DNA of 64,000 bases from contig NZ_LGXZ01000003.1 of assembly GCF_001238295.1 (NCBI RefSeq), positions 124,001 to 188,000 on the forward strand, given 5' to 3'. The position numbers and the translations under genes are program-made. The DNA comes from Ruegeria sp. 6PALISEP08. GTDB lineage: Bacteria; Pseudomonadota; Alphaproteobacteria; Rhodobacterales; Rhodobacteraceae. This document shows positions 18,861-27,060 of this stretch, piece by piece; positions within the stretch are counted from its first letter, which is position 1; every line of letters begins with the position of its first letter. The notes below the pieces were generated by a model, which had not been told where the DNA came from, ran no database searches, and worked only from the letters and a program-made list of their open reading frames with translations.

Positions 18861-18935
18861 AAAAAAACACCGCGTGCCTTGAGGCGCGCGGTGTTTCTGT
18901 TTTGCCCCTCAAGGGAGGAGGAAGGGGCAGATGTG
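18861..18935 (-). ncRNA. Probable CcsR/cuckoo-type sRNA in the 3' UTR of the DUF1127 gene
   Basis: Directly after the DUF1127 stop, the minus strand encodes a hairpin at 18903-18929: a 7-bp stem (UGCCCCU/AGGGGCA) whose 13-base loop contains CCUCCUCCC, the exact complement of a strong Shine-Dalgarno sequence. The terminator hairpin follows. In Rhodobacter sphaeroides the CcsR sRNAs carry CCUCCUCCC in hairpin loops and are cotranscribed with, and processed from, the transcript of a DUF1127 gene (ccaF1). The related cuckoo RNA family is described in Rhodobacteraceae. The match in motif, structure and neighbour is close; here there is one such hairpin, not several. Ends are estimates. Confidence 0.75.
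18865..18896. terminator. Bidirectional terminator between the small membrane gene and the DUF1127/sRNA unit
   Basis: AAACACCGCG and CGCGGTGTTT form a 10-bp stem with an inner GCC/GGC extension. T-rich flanks lie on both sides: seven Ts when read on the minus strand, and TTTCTGTTTT on the plus strand. It ends both the 18501 gene and the minus-strand DUF1127 transcript. Confidence 0.9.
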
Positions 18936-18949
18936 AGTAGTGGTTGGTT

Positions 18950-19165
18950 TTAGAACCGACCCTGAGCGATGACATCAATGTCGCCACGGCACAGACCGAT
19001 ATCCTCAAGCTCGCGATCGGTCAGATCGGTCAGCGCGTTGCGGGTTACGCGGGCGTCATTCCATTCGATTGCGGCGTTTACCGCCGATACGAAAAAAGCG
19101 CCGATACGGCCAACGAGGCCAAACGAGCCGGTGGTAGCGATGCGGGTAGTGTCCAGTGCAGCCAT
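18950..19165 (-). CDS. DUF1127 small basic protein (CcaF1-like)
   Basis: The 71-residue product ends with the DUF1127 pattern ALTDLTDRELEDIGLCRGDI. The N-terminal half is hydrophobic and helical. In Rhodobacter sphaeroides the DUF1127 protein CcaF1, of similar size, binds RNA and affects sRNA maturation; it sits upstream of the CcsR sRNAs. This gene has a CCUCCUCCC hairpin in its 3' UTR in the same arrangement, so I infer it is the orthologue or a close relative. AGGAT precedes the ATG. No other gene is in the unit. Confidence 0.88.
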   Translation of the reverse strand: MAALDTTRIATTGSFGLVGRIGAFFVSAVNAAIEWNDARVTRNALTDLTDRELEDIGLCRGDIDVIAQGRF

Positions 19166-19500
19166 ATCCTGTTTCCTTCTGGTTTGTGTTCACTTTGCAA
19201 TCTTGCGATCTGACCGCCATCTAGTGCCGCCATTTCGCTTGTACAAGTTCATTTTTTTGCAATTGTCCTATGCATTTTTTGCAATGCTTCACGAAGCTGA
19301 AATCCCCCTAAATAATTGGTAAAAATGCCTTAATGTAGGTGCCGCTTTCAGACATTTCTGAGGTCGCAAATGTGCTCCGGAGTCGCGCTAAGGACAGGTG
19401 TGTCGTTTTCAGACTTCGCGTCAATTCGCTTGGAAAATGTTCACGCTTCGTGCTAGGCGTTGAAAAAAGATCACAAAACCCGAGCAGGCCGAGGCAAAAC
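19166..19500. promoter_or_regulatory. 335-bp divergent regulatory region between DUF1127 and ruvC
   Basis: No gene is seen here. For the minus strand, TTGTAC (+ 19241-19246) and TAGATG (+ 19218-19223) are spaced 17 bp apart and could form a promoter. The upstream CTTG is reminiscent of RpoH-type -35 elements known for DUF1127/CcsR genes. Further out are a 10-bp palindrome (19238-19247), two copies of CATTTTTT(T)GCAAT 23 bp apart (19250-19263, 19273-19285) and an inverted repeat GCTTC-AC-GAAGC (19286-19297). Toward ruvC lies a LexA-like element (19439-19453). Confidence 0.45.
19439..19453 (+). promoter_or_regulatory. LexA-like half-site pair upstream of ruvC
   Basis: GTTC-N7-GTGC differs by one base from the alphaproteobacterial LexA pattern GTTC-N7-GTTC and sits about 50-60 bp ahead of ruvC, a gene often in the SOS regulon. 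One mismatch makes it a candidate only. Confidence 0.35.
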
Positions 19501-19998
19501 ATGCGAATTCTGGGCATCGATCCGGGGCTTAGGACCCTGGGATGGGGCGTCATCGAATCAAATGGCAGCCGCCTGAGCCATGTGGCCAATGGATTGTGCA
19601 AGTCGGATGGTGACGATCTGGGTGAGCGCCTGCTGTCTCTGCACAACCAGATTGTCGAGGTGATCGCCGATCACAAACCGGATCAGGCCGCCATTGAACA
19701 GACATTTGTGAACAAGGACGGGGCGGGTACGCTCAAGCTGGGCCAGGCGCGGGGGGTCGCGTTGTTGACACTGGCGCAGGCTGGATTGCCGGTGGGGGAA
19801 TACGCGCCCAACCGAGTGAAGAAGACCGTAGTCGGCGTCGGCCACGCCGAGAAAGAGCAGGTCATCCATATGGTCAAACTGCAACTGCCGGGCTGTTCGC
19901 CAAAAGGGGCCGATGCCGCAGATGCGCTGGCGATTGCGATCTGCCATGCCTATTACGGAAAGGTGCAACAGGCGCGTGTGAAAGAGGTGCGGGCATGA
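19501..19998 (+). CDS. ruvC: Crossover junction endodeoxyribonuclease RuvC
   Basis: RuvC cuts Holliday junctions in the RuvABC complex. The 165-residue product starts MRILGIDPG with catalytic Asp7. The second acidic residue is in IEQTFVNKD, and the C-terminal pair is in [16 protein letters not shown] chose ATG 19501 (GAGGCAAAAC upstream) because it gives the family length; the frame is open further upstream but that part does not look like RuvC. Its stop overlaps the ruvA start (ATGA), so ruvCAB is one unit. Confidence 0.95.
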   Translation: MRILGIDPGLRTLGWGVIESNGSRLSHVANGLCKSDGDDLGERLLSLHNQIVEVIADHKPDQAAIEQTFVNKDGAGTLKLGQARGVALLTLAQAGLPVGEYAPNRVKKTVVGVGHAEKEQVIHMVKLQLPGCSPKGADAADALAIAICHAYYGKVQQARVKEVRA

Positions 19999-20672
19999 TC
20001 GGCAAATTGACAGGACGGCTCGATTACCGCGCGGCGGATCATGTTCTGATCGATGTCCGGGGCGTGGGTTATATCGTCTATTGTTCCAACAGGACGATGG
20101 CGGCGCTGCCGGGCGTGGGCGAGGCGGTCTCGATCTACACCGACATGGTTGTGCGGGAAGACCTGATGCAGCTTTATGGCTTTCTCTCCCTGGTCGAGAA
20201 AGAATGGCATCGCCTTTTGTGCTCGGTCCAGGGCGTCGGTGCAAAGGTATCTTTGGCAATCCTCAGTGCCTTGGGGCCGGATGGCGTTAGCCGCGCAATC
20301 GCTTTGGGGGATTGGGGAGCGGTCAAGGCGGCCAAAGGTGTGGGGCCTAAAACGGCGCAGCGGATCGTGTTGGACCTCAAGGACAAGGCGCCGGGGGTCA
20401 TGGCCATGGGCGGCACTGTGACTGAGGCGATGGATGGCCCCGAGCTTGAGGTTGTGGAACTGGCCGAACCCTCGTCTGCGCCAAAACGGTCTGCGAAACC
20501 GCCATCCGGCGCGGCTGCCGCATCTGCCGGGGCTTTGTCGGCTTTGGCCAATCTTGGATATGGGCCGTCTGACGCAGCAGCAGCTGTGGCCGAGGCGGCT
20601 GCCAGCCAACCAGAGGCAGGCGAGACTGATCTGATCCGAGCCGCGCTCAGACTTCTGGCTCCGAAAGGGTAA
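19995..20672 (+). CDS. ruvA: Holliday junction branch-migration protein RuvA
   Basis: RuvA binds the four-way junction and positions RuvB. The 225-residue protein starts [12 protein letters not shown]. It has the OB-fold with GVGYIVYCS, helix-hairpin-helix motifs ([20 protein letters not shown] and [14 protein letters not shown]), and an Ala-rich linker to the C-terminal RuvB-binding domain ([16 protein letters not shown]). The linker is somewhat longer than in E. coli. ATGA overlap with ruvC; ruvB starts four bases after its stop. Confidence 0.95.
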   Translation: MIGKLTGRLDYRAADHVLIDVRGVGYIVYCSNRTMAALPGVGEAVSIYTDMVVREDLMQLYGFLSLVEKEWHRLLCSVQGVGAKVSLAILSALGPDGVSRAIALGDWGAVKAAKGVGPKTAQRIVLDLKDKAPGVMAMGGTVTEAMDGPELEVVELAEPSSAPKRSAKPPSGAAAASAGALSALANLGYGPSDAAAAVAEAAASQPEAGETDLIRAALRLLAPKG

Positions 20673-20676
20673 GTGA

Positions 20677-21696
20677 ATGGTAGATGCTGATCCCACGCTG
20701 CGCCCGGACCCTTTGCCCGAGGACAACGACCGCGCCTTGCGTCCGCAGGGGCTGGACGAGTTCATCGGTCAGGCCGAGGCCCGGGCCAACCTGCGCATAT
20801 TCATCCAATCCGCCAGGCAACGTGGTGAAGCGATGGACCACGCCTTGTTCCATGGTCCTCCGGGATTGGGCAAGACGACCCTGGCGCAGATCATGGCGCG
20901 CGAGTTGGGGGTGAATTTCCGCATGACCTCTGGTCCGGTTCTGGCCAAGGCGGGCGATCTGGCGGCAATCCTGACCAATCTGGAAGAGCGCGATGTGCTT
21001 TTCATCGATGAAATCCACCGTTTGAACCCGGCGGTGGAAGAGGTGCTTTATCCCGCGATGGAGGATTTCGAGCTGGATCTGGTGATCGGCGAAGGACCTG
21101 CGGCCAGAACCGTGCGGATTGAATTGCAGCCGTTCACGCTGGTGGGGGCCACCACGCGGATGGGATTGCTGACAACGCCCCTGCGCGACCGGTTCGGTAT
21201 TCCCACTCGATTGCTGTTCTACACCGTGGATGAATTGCACGAGATCGTCACCCGCAACGCGCGGAAGCTGGGCGCGCCTGCGGATACTGACGGCGCGCGC
21301 GAGATTGCGCGCCGGTCACGCGGAACACCCCGGATTGCAGGGCGGTTGCTGCGGCGTGTGGTGGATTTCGCTATCGTTGAAGGCGACGGTCGGATTACCC
21401 GGGAACTGGCTGACGGAGCCTTGACGCGGCTGGGTGTGGACCATCTGGGGCTGGATGGGGCGGACCGCCGGTATCTGAAGTTGATCGCCGAGAATTACGG
21501 TGGTGGTCCCGTCGGGATCGAAACGATGTCGGCCGCCTTGTCTGAAAGCCGCGACTCGCTGGAAGAAGTGATCGAACCCTATCTTTTGCAGCAGGGATTG
21601 ATTCAGCGAACCCCGCGTGGACGGATGTTGGCGCAGAAGGCATGGACGCATTTGGGCATGGCCGCGCCCAAACGGCAGAGCGATCTGTTTGGTTGA
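20677..21696 (+). CDS. ruvB: Holliday junction branch-migration ATPase RuvB
   Basis: RuvB is the AAA+ motor of branch migration. The 339 residues contain Walker [10 protein letters not shown] (~61), Walker [10 protein letters not shown], sensor 1 GATTRMG, the arginine-finger region TPLRDRFGI, and the C-terminal winged-helix domain ending in [17 protein letters not shown]. Third gene of ruvCAB. Confidence 0.97.
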   Translation: MVDADPTLRPDPLPEDNDRALRPQGLDEFIGQAEARANLRIFIQSARQRGEAMDHALFHGPPGLGKTTLAQIMARELGVNFRMTSGPVLAKAGDLAAILTNLEERDVLFIDEIHRLNPAVEEVLYPAMEDFELDLVIGEGPAARTVRIELQPFTLVGATTRMGLLTTPLRDRFGIPTRLLFYTVDELHEIVTRNARKLGAPADTDGAREIARRSRGTPRIAGRLLRRVVDFAIVEGDGRITRELADGALTRLGVDHLGLDGADRRYLKLIAENYGGGPVGIETMSAALSESRDSLEEVIEPYLLQQGLIQRTPRGRMLAQKAWTHLGMAAPKRQSDLFG

Positions 21697-21718
21697 AGCC
21701 TGCGTCCAGAGATTCTAA

Positions 21719-21751
21719 GCCTTCGGCGAGAGTATTTTTGAAAAGATGAAG
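21719..21751. repeat. Candidate dispersed intergenic motif after ruvB
   Basis: Between ruvB and the next gene lies a C-TTCGGCG-A-GAGTATTTTTGAAAAGATGAAG-like segment. I recall similar sequences (CGGCGGGAGTATTT..AAAGATGAA) recurring at many gene ends in Rhodobacterales genomes. Only one copy is in this window, so it cannot be proven here. Its 3' part also supplies the AAGATGAAGG ribosome site of the next gene. Confidence 0.35.
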
Positions 21752-21759
21752 GGCTGGGC

Positions 21760-22383
21760 GTGACACCGGATGAGATCGAGGCGCTGTTCACGCGCGAGAG
21801 CGGCGAGTTTCTGATTGCCCGTTGGGCGCGGCCCATCGTGCCGATCGTGTTTGGCGTCGAAGACAAGACGATGGCCACGGTGAAAGGCGCATTTGAGGCC
21901 GTTGTCACTCTGGCCGGACATAAGATGGCCGAGACCGATCCCGAGCTTGGCGCCAATTGCATGGTCTTCTTTTTCCGGGACTGGCAGGAACTGCTGGAAG
22001 TGCCGGATCTGGATCGGTTGGTCCCGGATCTTGAGCCTTTGGTCGAGCGTCTGGTGGCAGTAGATGCCAATCAGTACCGCATATTCCGGTTCGAAGAAGA
22101 TGGCGCAATCCGCGCGGCCTTTGTGTTTCTGCGAATGGATCGGGAATTGTCCAAAGTTCCGGCGGAAACACTTGCGTTGAGCCAGGTGGTGCAGACTGTT
22201 CTGCTTTGGTCCGATACAGCCTTTCGGACGCAATCGCCGCTGGCTGTCGCGGGTGAGACGACGATCCTGCGCCCCGACATTGCCGCTCTGATCCGGGCTG
22301 CATATGATCCGGTCTTGCCGGGGGCGGCGCAGGATGCGTCTCATGCGCTCAGGTTGTTTGCCCGGCTGGAGCCTCCGCAATGA
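21760..22383 (+). CDS. Conserved hypothetical protein between ruvB and ybgC
   Basis: The product has 207 residues from a GTG start and no membrane segment or recognised domain. It is mixed alpha/beta with aromatic and acidic clusters (MVFFFRDWQELLEVPDLDRLV). The stop overlaps the ATG of ybgC (ATGA), so it is translated with the Tol-Pal genes. GAAGGGCTGGGC lies ahead of the start. Function unknown. Confidence 0.75.
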   Translation: MTPDEIEALFTRESGEFLIARWARPIVPIVFGVEDKTMATVKGAFEAVVTLAGHKMAETDPELGANCMVFFFRDWQELLEVPDLDRLVPDLEPLVERLVAVDANQYRIFRFEEDGAIRAAFVFLRMDRELSKVPAETLALSQVVQTVLLWSDTAFRTQSPLAVAGETTILRPDIAALIRAAYDPVLPGAAQDASHALRLFARLEPPQ

Positions 22384-22763
22384 AACACATATACCCGGTT
22401 CGTGTTTATTACGAAGACACCGACATGGGCGGTGTTGTCTATCACGCGAATTACCTGCGGTATATCGAACGCGCGCGTTCGGACTGGGTGCGCAATCTGG
22501 GCAATGATCAGAACGCAATGCGGGAAGAGGGAGTTGTGTGGGTCGTCAGGAGGGTAGAAGCCGAATACCTTTCGCCTGCCAAGTTCGATGACGAGTTGAT
22601 CGTCGAAACCGAAGTGACTGAAATCTCTGGTGTACGCCTGACGATGGCGCAACTGGTGCGACGTGGTGAGACCGAAATATTCCGCGCTTCGGTCACGGCT
22701 GTGTGCATCAACAAGGACGGCAAGCCGATCCGTCTTCCGGCAGAGATTCGCGCATTGATGTAA
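22380..22763 (+). CDS. ybgC: Tol-Pal associated acyl-CoA thioesterase YbgC
   Basis: This 127-residue hotdog-fold thioesterase starts at the first gene of the classical tol-pal operon. The active-site segment YYEDTDMGGVVYHANYLRY (residues ~10-28), with catalytic Asp, is intact. In E. coli YbgC acts on acyl-CoA/acyl-ACP and associates with lipid synthesis enzymes. It is coupled to the upstream hypothetical gene; 110 bp separate it from tolQ, where an extra promoter could lie. Confidence 0.93.
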   Translation: MKHIYPVRVYYEDTDMGGVVYHANYLRYIERARSDWVRNLGNDQNAMREEGVVWVVRRVEAEYLSPAKFDDELIVETEVTEISGVRLTMAQLVRRGETEIFRASVTAVCINKDGKPIRLPAEIRALM

Positions 22764-22873
22764 CAATTTGCAGGCCAGAGGTGGTTCTGTTGGCATTTCA
22801 ACCCCAACTGCGTTAGCGTTTGGCAAAACAAGGCCAAACGAACGGCCGTCAGGCAAAAACAAAGAGCAGGTTC

Positions 22874-23569
22874 ATGGAAGCTGAAACGCTGGCGCTGGCG
22901 CAGGAGATCGATTTCTCCATGTGGGGGCTGTATGCCCGCGCGACCTTTGTGGTCAAATTGGTGATGCTGATGCTGATCGGCGCCTCCATCTGGTCCTGGG
23001 GGATCATCATCCAAAAGCTGATCAACTATCGGGCCGCACGGCGTGAGGCGCTGGTGTTTGATGAAAGTTTCTGGTCGGGCAACCCTTTGGATGAACTGTT
23101 CGATCAGACCGGAACACAACCGGACGGCAGCTCGGAAAAGATTTTTGCCGCAGGCATGATCGAGTGGCGCAGGTCACACCGAAATGATGGTGGACTGATC
23201 GCCGGAGCAACCGCGAGGATCGATCGCTCGATGGATGTAGCCATCGCGAAAGAGGCCGAAACCTTGCAGAAAGGGTTGCCCATTTTGGCCACGGTGGGCT
23301 CGACCGCACCATTCATTGGCCTGTTCGGGACCGTCTGGGGCATCATGAACGCCTTCATCGAGATTGCCGAGCAGCAGAATACCAATCTGGCCGTTGTCGC
23401 CCCCGGTATTGCCGAAGCGCTTCTGGCTACGGGGTTGGGTTTGTTGGCTGCTATTCCGGCCGTCATTTTCTATAACAAGCTCAGCGCCGATAGTGACCGG
23501 ATTGTAGGCGGGTACGAGGCGTTTGCCGATGAGTTCGCCACCATCCTGTCACGCCAGTTGGACAGCTGA
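22874..23569 (+). CDS. tolQ: TolQ inner-membrane proton-channel subunit
   Basis: TolQ and TolR form the proton-driven motor of the Tol-Pal system. The 231-residue protein has three membrane helices: one near the N-terminus (LVMLMLIGASIWSWGIIIQ) and two in the C-terminal half, with the MotA/TolQ/ExbB signature around LATVGSTAPFIGLFGTVWGI. I chose ATG 22874 (MEAETLALAQEID); the frame extends 18 codons upstream with an ill-fitting sequence. tolR begins two bases after its stop. Confidence 0.94.
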   Translation: MEAETLALAQEIDFSMWGLYARATFVVKLVMLMLIGASIWSWGIIIQKLINYRAARREALVFDESFWSGNPLDELFDQTGTQPDGSSEKIFAAGMIEWRRSHRNDGGLIAGATARIDRSMDVAIAKEAETLQKGLPILATVGSTAPFIGLFGTVWGIMNAFIEIAEQQNTNLAVVAPGIAEALLATGLGLLAAIPAVIFYNKLSADSDRIVGGYEAFADEFATILSRQLDS

Positions 23570-23571
23570 CG

Positions 23572-24048
23572 ATGGGGGCCGCGGTTCAGCAGTCGTCAGG
23601 TGGAAACGGGCGCAGACGCGGGCGGCGGCGTGGTCGCGCGCAGCCGATGGCCGAGATCAACGTGACGCCGTTTGTGGACGTCATGCTGGTGTTGCTGATC
23701 ATCTTCATGGTCGCGGCACCTTTGCTGACGGTTGGTGTCCCAGTCGATTTGCCCAAGACCGCAGCCAGCGCATTGCCTGGTGACAACGAAGAACCTTTGA
23801 CTGTGACCCTGACCGCAGAGGGCCGGGTACAAATCCAGACGACTGATGTGCTGCGCGAAGAGTTGATTGGCAAGCTGCGGGCGATTGCGGCAGAGCGAAG
23901 CAGTGACCGTGTGTTCCTGCGTGCTGATGGCGCGATTCCCTACGCGCAGGTTATGCAGGTCATGGGCGCGCTGAACGCGGGCGGGTTTTCCAACGTTGGC
24001 CTTGTGACCGATACCGGCGGGCCAACGCTGGACGAAGGTGGAGAGTGA
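23572..24048 (+). CDS. tolR: TolR, motor subunit of Tol-Pal
   Basis: The 158-residue protein belongs to the ExbD/TolR family. It has an unusually Arg/Gly-rich cytosolic N-terminus (GRRRGRRRGRAQ), then the signature MAEINVTPFVDVMLVLLIIFM with the channel Asp in the membrane helix, and a periplasmic domain that ends in the family peptide-binding fold. It is the partner of TolQ and anchors the motor to peptidoglycan. Confidence 0.94.
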   Translation: MGAAVQQSSGGNGRRRGRRRGRAQPMAEINVTPFVDVMLVLLIIFMVAAPLLTVGVPVDLPKTAASALPGDNEEPLTVTLTAEGRVQIQTTDVLREELIGKLRAIAAERSSDRVFLRADGAIPYAQVMQVMGALNAGGFSNVGLVTDTGGPTLDEGGE

Positions 24049-24057
24049 GGTCGCGCG

Positions 24058-25161
24058 GTGGATACCGGCACCAAGATTTCGGCGATTGCGCATGTCAGTC
24101 TGATTGGCGTGGCACTTTTGGGTGGTACCTTTCGGTCCGAGCCGTTGCCGATGGCCGTACAGGATGTCTCCGTGATTACCGCTGAACAGTTTGCAGCCAT
24201 GACTGCGCAGCGCGATGCGCCTGATGTTTCCGAGGTGCCGGCCGCTTTGCAACAACCGCCCGAGCCCGAGCAGGCCGAAACCAGACCGCCGGAGCCGGTG
24301 GTTGAGGAACAGCCGCGCTCCGAACCCGTGGTGCCTGCAGAACCCGACCCTGAACCCGCGCCCGTTATCGTCGAAGCCCCGCCAGAGCCCGAGCTTCCGG
24401 AAGAACCGCCCTCGTTGACCGAGCCGGAGGTGGAACCTGTTGCACAGCCCGTGCAGCCAGAACCCGAGGCGCAGCCACGTCCCGCTGACCGTGTCGCGCC
24501 CGAAGCGATTGCTCCTGCACCGCCCGAGGCAAAGCCGGATGAGTTTGAATCACCTCCTGTGTCCTTGGATGAGGGTGCTGAGGTGCAGCAGGAGCAGCAA
24601 GACCAGACTGCACCGGAAGAGGCCGCGCCTGAGATTGTAACCGAAGCGGAAGAGACTAAGGAGCCTCTGCTCAGTTCGCCTCGCCCGCGCACGCGCCCCA
24701 ACCGGCCCAGTCCGCCACCCGAACCGGAAATTGCAGAAACGCCCGAGGCGGCTCCGGAACCTGAGGCGCAGGCTGATGAGACCGCGATCAACGACGCCTT
24801 GGCTGAGGCTTTGGGTGCTGGCACCGAGCCCTCGGGCCCTCCGCTCACCAGCGGTGAGAAGGATGCAATGCGACTGGCCGTGTCCAGGTGCTGGAACGTG
24901 GGTTCACTGTCTACGGATGCGCTGAGTACGGTGGTTGTTGTCGCGTTTTCGCTGAACCGAGATGGTACAGTTGTAGATGGCAGTATTCGGATGCTGGACA
25001 GTTCCGGCGGGTCCTCTGGTGCTGCCAATCAGGCTTATCAGGCCGCCCGGCGCGCAATTTTACGCTGCGGGGCCAAAGGATATGACCTGCCTGCTGACAA
25101 ATACGCTCAGTGGCAGGATGTTGAGATTACATTCAATCCCGAGAGGATGCGGATCAAATGA
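24058..25161 (+). CDS. tolA: TolA, trans-periplasmic linker of Tol-Pal
   Basis: The 367-residue product starts at a GTG preceded by GAGGTCGC. An N-terminal membrane anchor ([14 protein letters not shown]) is followed by a ~190-residue periplasmic domain made of Pro/Glu repeats (PEPE, EPEV). This differs from the Ala/Lys-rich helix of E. coli TolA. The C-terminal ~90 residues form the TolA/TonB-like domain ([10 protein letters not shown] and following). Position between tolR and tolB supports the call despite low sequence conservation. Overlaps tolB (ATGA). Confidence 0.88.
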   Translation: MDTGTKISAIAHVSLIGVALLGGTFRSEPLPMAVQDVSVITAEQFAAMTAQRDAPDVSEVPAALQQPPEPEQAETRPPEPVVEEQPRSEPVVPAEPDPEPAPVIVEAPPEPELPEEPPSLTEPEVEPVAQPVQPEPEAQPRPADRVAPEAIAPAPPEAKPDEFESPPVSLDEGAEVQQEQQDQTAPEEAAPEIVTEAEETKEPLLSSPRPRTRPNRPSPPPEPEIAETPEAAPEPEAQADETAINDALAEALGAGTEPSGPPLTSGEKDAMRLAVSRCWNVGSLSTDALSTVVVVAFSLNRDGTVVDGSIRMLDSSGGSSGAANQAYQAARRAILRCGAKGYDLPADKYAQWQDVEITFNPERMRIK

Positions 25162-26477
25162 TGAAACTTCTGACCAGCCTCTTTGTCGGCCTGACGCTGA
25201 TGTCCGCGCCGGTTTATGCCCAGAACAGCCCTCTGCGACTGGAGCTGGATCAGGGTATTATCGAACCTTTGCCCTTTGCGGTTCCCAATTTCGTGCCCGA
25301 TGGCCCCTCTGCCGCGCAATATGCGCAGGATATTTCGCGCGTGGTGGCGGAGGACCTGACCGGGACGGGGTTGTTCCGTGAAATCTCATCGGATGCGTTC
25401 ATCAGTCGGGTCAGCAGTTTTGAGGCGCCGGTTCAATTCGCCGATTGGAAAGCGATAAATGCCGATGCGCTGGTCACCGGAGCGGTCAATGTCTCGGGCA
25501 AGCGATTGACGGTCCGGTTCCGTGTTTGGGATGTGTTCTCGGGGCAAGAACTGGGCACTGGCCTGCAACTGGCAGGCACGACCGAAGGCTGGCGCCGTAT
25601 GGCGCATAAGGTGGCTGATCAGGTCTATAGCCGGATCACGGGCGAAGGTGGCTATTTCGACAGCCGCGTAGCCTTTGTGTCGGAAAGCGGCCCCAAGAAT
25701 CAGCGCCTCAAGCGGTTGGCAATCATGGACTATGATGGTGCGAATGTGCAGTACCTGACTGACAGTTCTGCCATCGTGCTTGCACCGCGCTTTTCGCCGA
25801 CAGGCGACCGGCTGCTTTATACCAGCTACGAAAGCGGTAGCCCACGCATCTATGTTCTGGATGTAGGACGCGTCAAACGGCAGGAACTCAAAACCCAGGA
25901 CGGCACTATGAGCTTTTCGCCCCGCTTCTCGCCGGATGGGCGATCGATCGTGTACTCGCTTATTCAGGGCGGTAACACGGATCTGTGGAAGATGGATCTG
26001 GCCTCGGGTCAAAGCACGCGCCTGACCAACACTCCCGCGATCGAGACAGCGCCCAGCTATTCCCCGGATGGTAGTCTGATTGTTTTTGAGAGCGACCGTT
26101 CCGGCACGCCGCAGCTTTATGTGATGCCCGCAAACGGGGGTGAGGCGACGCGGATCAGCTTTGGCGCGGGGCGCTATGGCACACCCGTCTGGTCACCGCG
26201 CGGCGACTTGATCGCCTTTACCAAGCAGAACAAAGGCCGGTTCCATATTGGCGTCATGCGAACAGACGGGTCGGAAGAGCGGTTATTGACGGCATCGTTC
26301 CTCGACGAAGGCCCCACCTGGTCGCCCAATGGCCGCGTCATCATGTTCACCCGCGAAACGCAGGGGGCGAGCGGCCGTGCCTCGCTGTATTCTGTGGATA
26401 TATCGGGTCGAAACCTGCGCCCGGTGCGCACGCCGGATGGTGGCAGCGACCCGTCATGGGGGCCCTTGCAGAATTGA
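25158..26477 (+). CDS. tolB: TolB, periplasmic beta-propeller of Tol-Pal
   Basis: The 439-residue product has a Sec signal peptide (cleavage after VYAQ, ~22), an N-terminal domain (~25-165) that binds TolA, and a six-bladed propeller with repeats such as [36 protein letters not shown] and [11 protein letters not shown]. It binds Pal at the outer membrane. An ATG one codon later is an alternative start. Confidence 0.96.
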   Translation: MMKLLTSLFVGLTLMSAPVYAQNSPLRLELDQGIIEPLPFAVPNFVPDGPSAAQYAQDISRVVAEDLTGTGLFREISSDAFISRVSSFEAPVQFADWKAINADALVTGAVNVSGKRLTVRFRVWDVFSGQELGTGLQLAGTTEGWRRMAHKVADQVYSRITGEGGYFDSRVAFVSESGPKNQRLKRLAIMDYDGANVQYLTDSSAIVLAPRFSPTGDRLLYTSYESGSPRIYVLDVGRVKRQELKTQDGTMSFSPRFSPDGRSIVYSLIQGGNTDLWKMDLASGQSTRLTNTPAIETAPSYSPDGSLIVFESDRSGTPQLYVMPANGGEATRISFGAGRYGTPVWSPRGDLIAFTKQNKGRFHIGVMRTDGSEERLLTASFLDEGPTWSPNGRVIMFTRETQGASGRASLYSVDISGRNLRPVRTPDGGSDPSWGPLQN

Positions 26478-26549
26478 TCGCAGCAAAGTTCACAACGAAT
26501 CGCGCCTGTGGTAGACAGGCGGCAATAATCAAAACACGAGGCACTTGAA

Positions 26550-27056
26550 ATGAACGTATTGAGCAAAGTCCTGGCGCTGGGCGCGCTGAGTGTGATCGCT
26601 GCCTGTGCAAACAATGACCCCTCCGCATTGGGGGGCGGTGGTGCAGGTGGAACCGGCGCAATCGTACCGGGTTCGCCGAGCGACCCGCGTTCGCCCGCGT
26701 ATTTCCAGCAGACTGTTGGCGACCGTGTTCTGTTCGCTGTTGATCAGTCGACCCTGTCGCCGCAGGGGCAAACCATGCTGCAAGGGCAGGCGGAATGGCT
26801 GTTGGCCAATCCGGACTTTGTGGCCACCATCGAAGGGCACGCAGATGAGCAGGGCACGCGGGAATATAACCTGGCGCTGGGTGCGCGCCGGGCGAACGCC
26901 GCGCGCGAATACCTGATTTCGCGTGGAGTTGCGGGTAACCGCCTCAACACTGTCAGCTATGGCAAGGAACGTCCGATCGAGATTTGCAGCGTTGAGGAAT
27001 GTTATTCCAAGAACCGCCGCGCGGTGACTGTGCTGACCGGTTCAACTCTGGGGTAA
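26550..27056 (+). CDS. pal: Peptidoglycan-associated lipoprotein Pal
   Basis: The 168-residue lipoprotein has a signal peptide ending in the lipobox IAAC (Cys ~19), a Gly-rich linker and an OmpA-like domain with the diaminopimelate-binding signature TIEGHADEQGTREYNLALG and the Arg in RRANAAREYL. It links outer membrane and cell wall at division. Four bases separate its stop from cpoB. Confidence 0.96.
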   Translation: MNVLSKVLALGALSVIAACANNDPSALGGGGAGGTGAIVPGSPSDPRSPAYFQQTVGDRVLFAVDQSTLSPQGQTMLQGQAEWLLANPDFVATIEGHADEQGTREYNLALGARRANAAREYLISRGVAGNRLNTVSYGKERPIEICSVEECYSKNRRAVTVLTGSTLG

Positions 27057-27060
27057 GACG

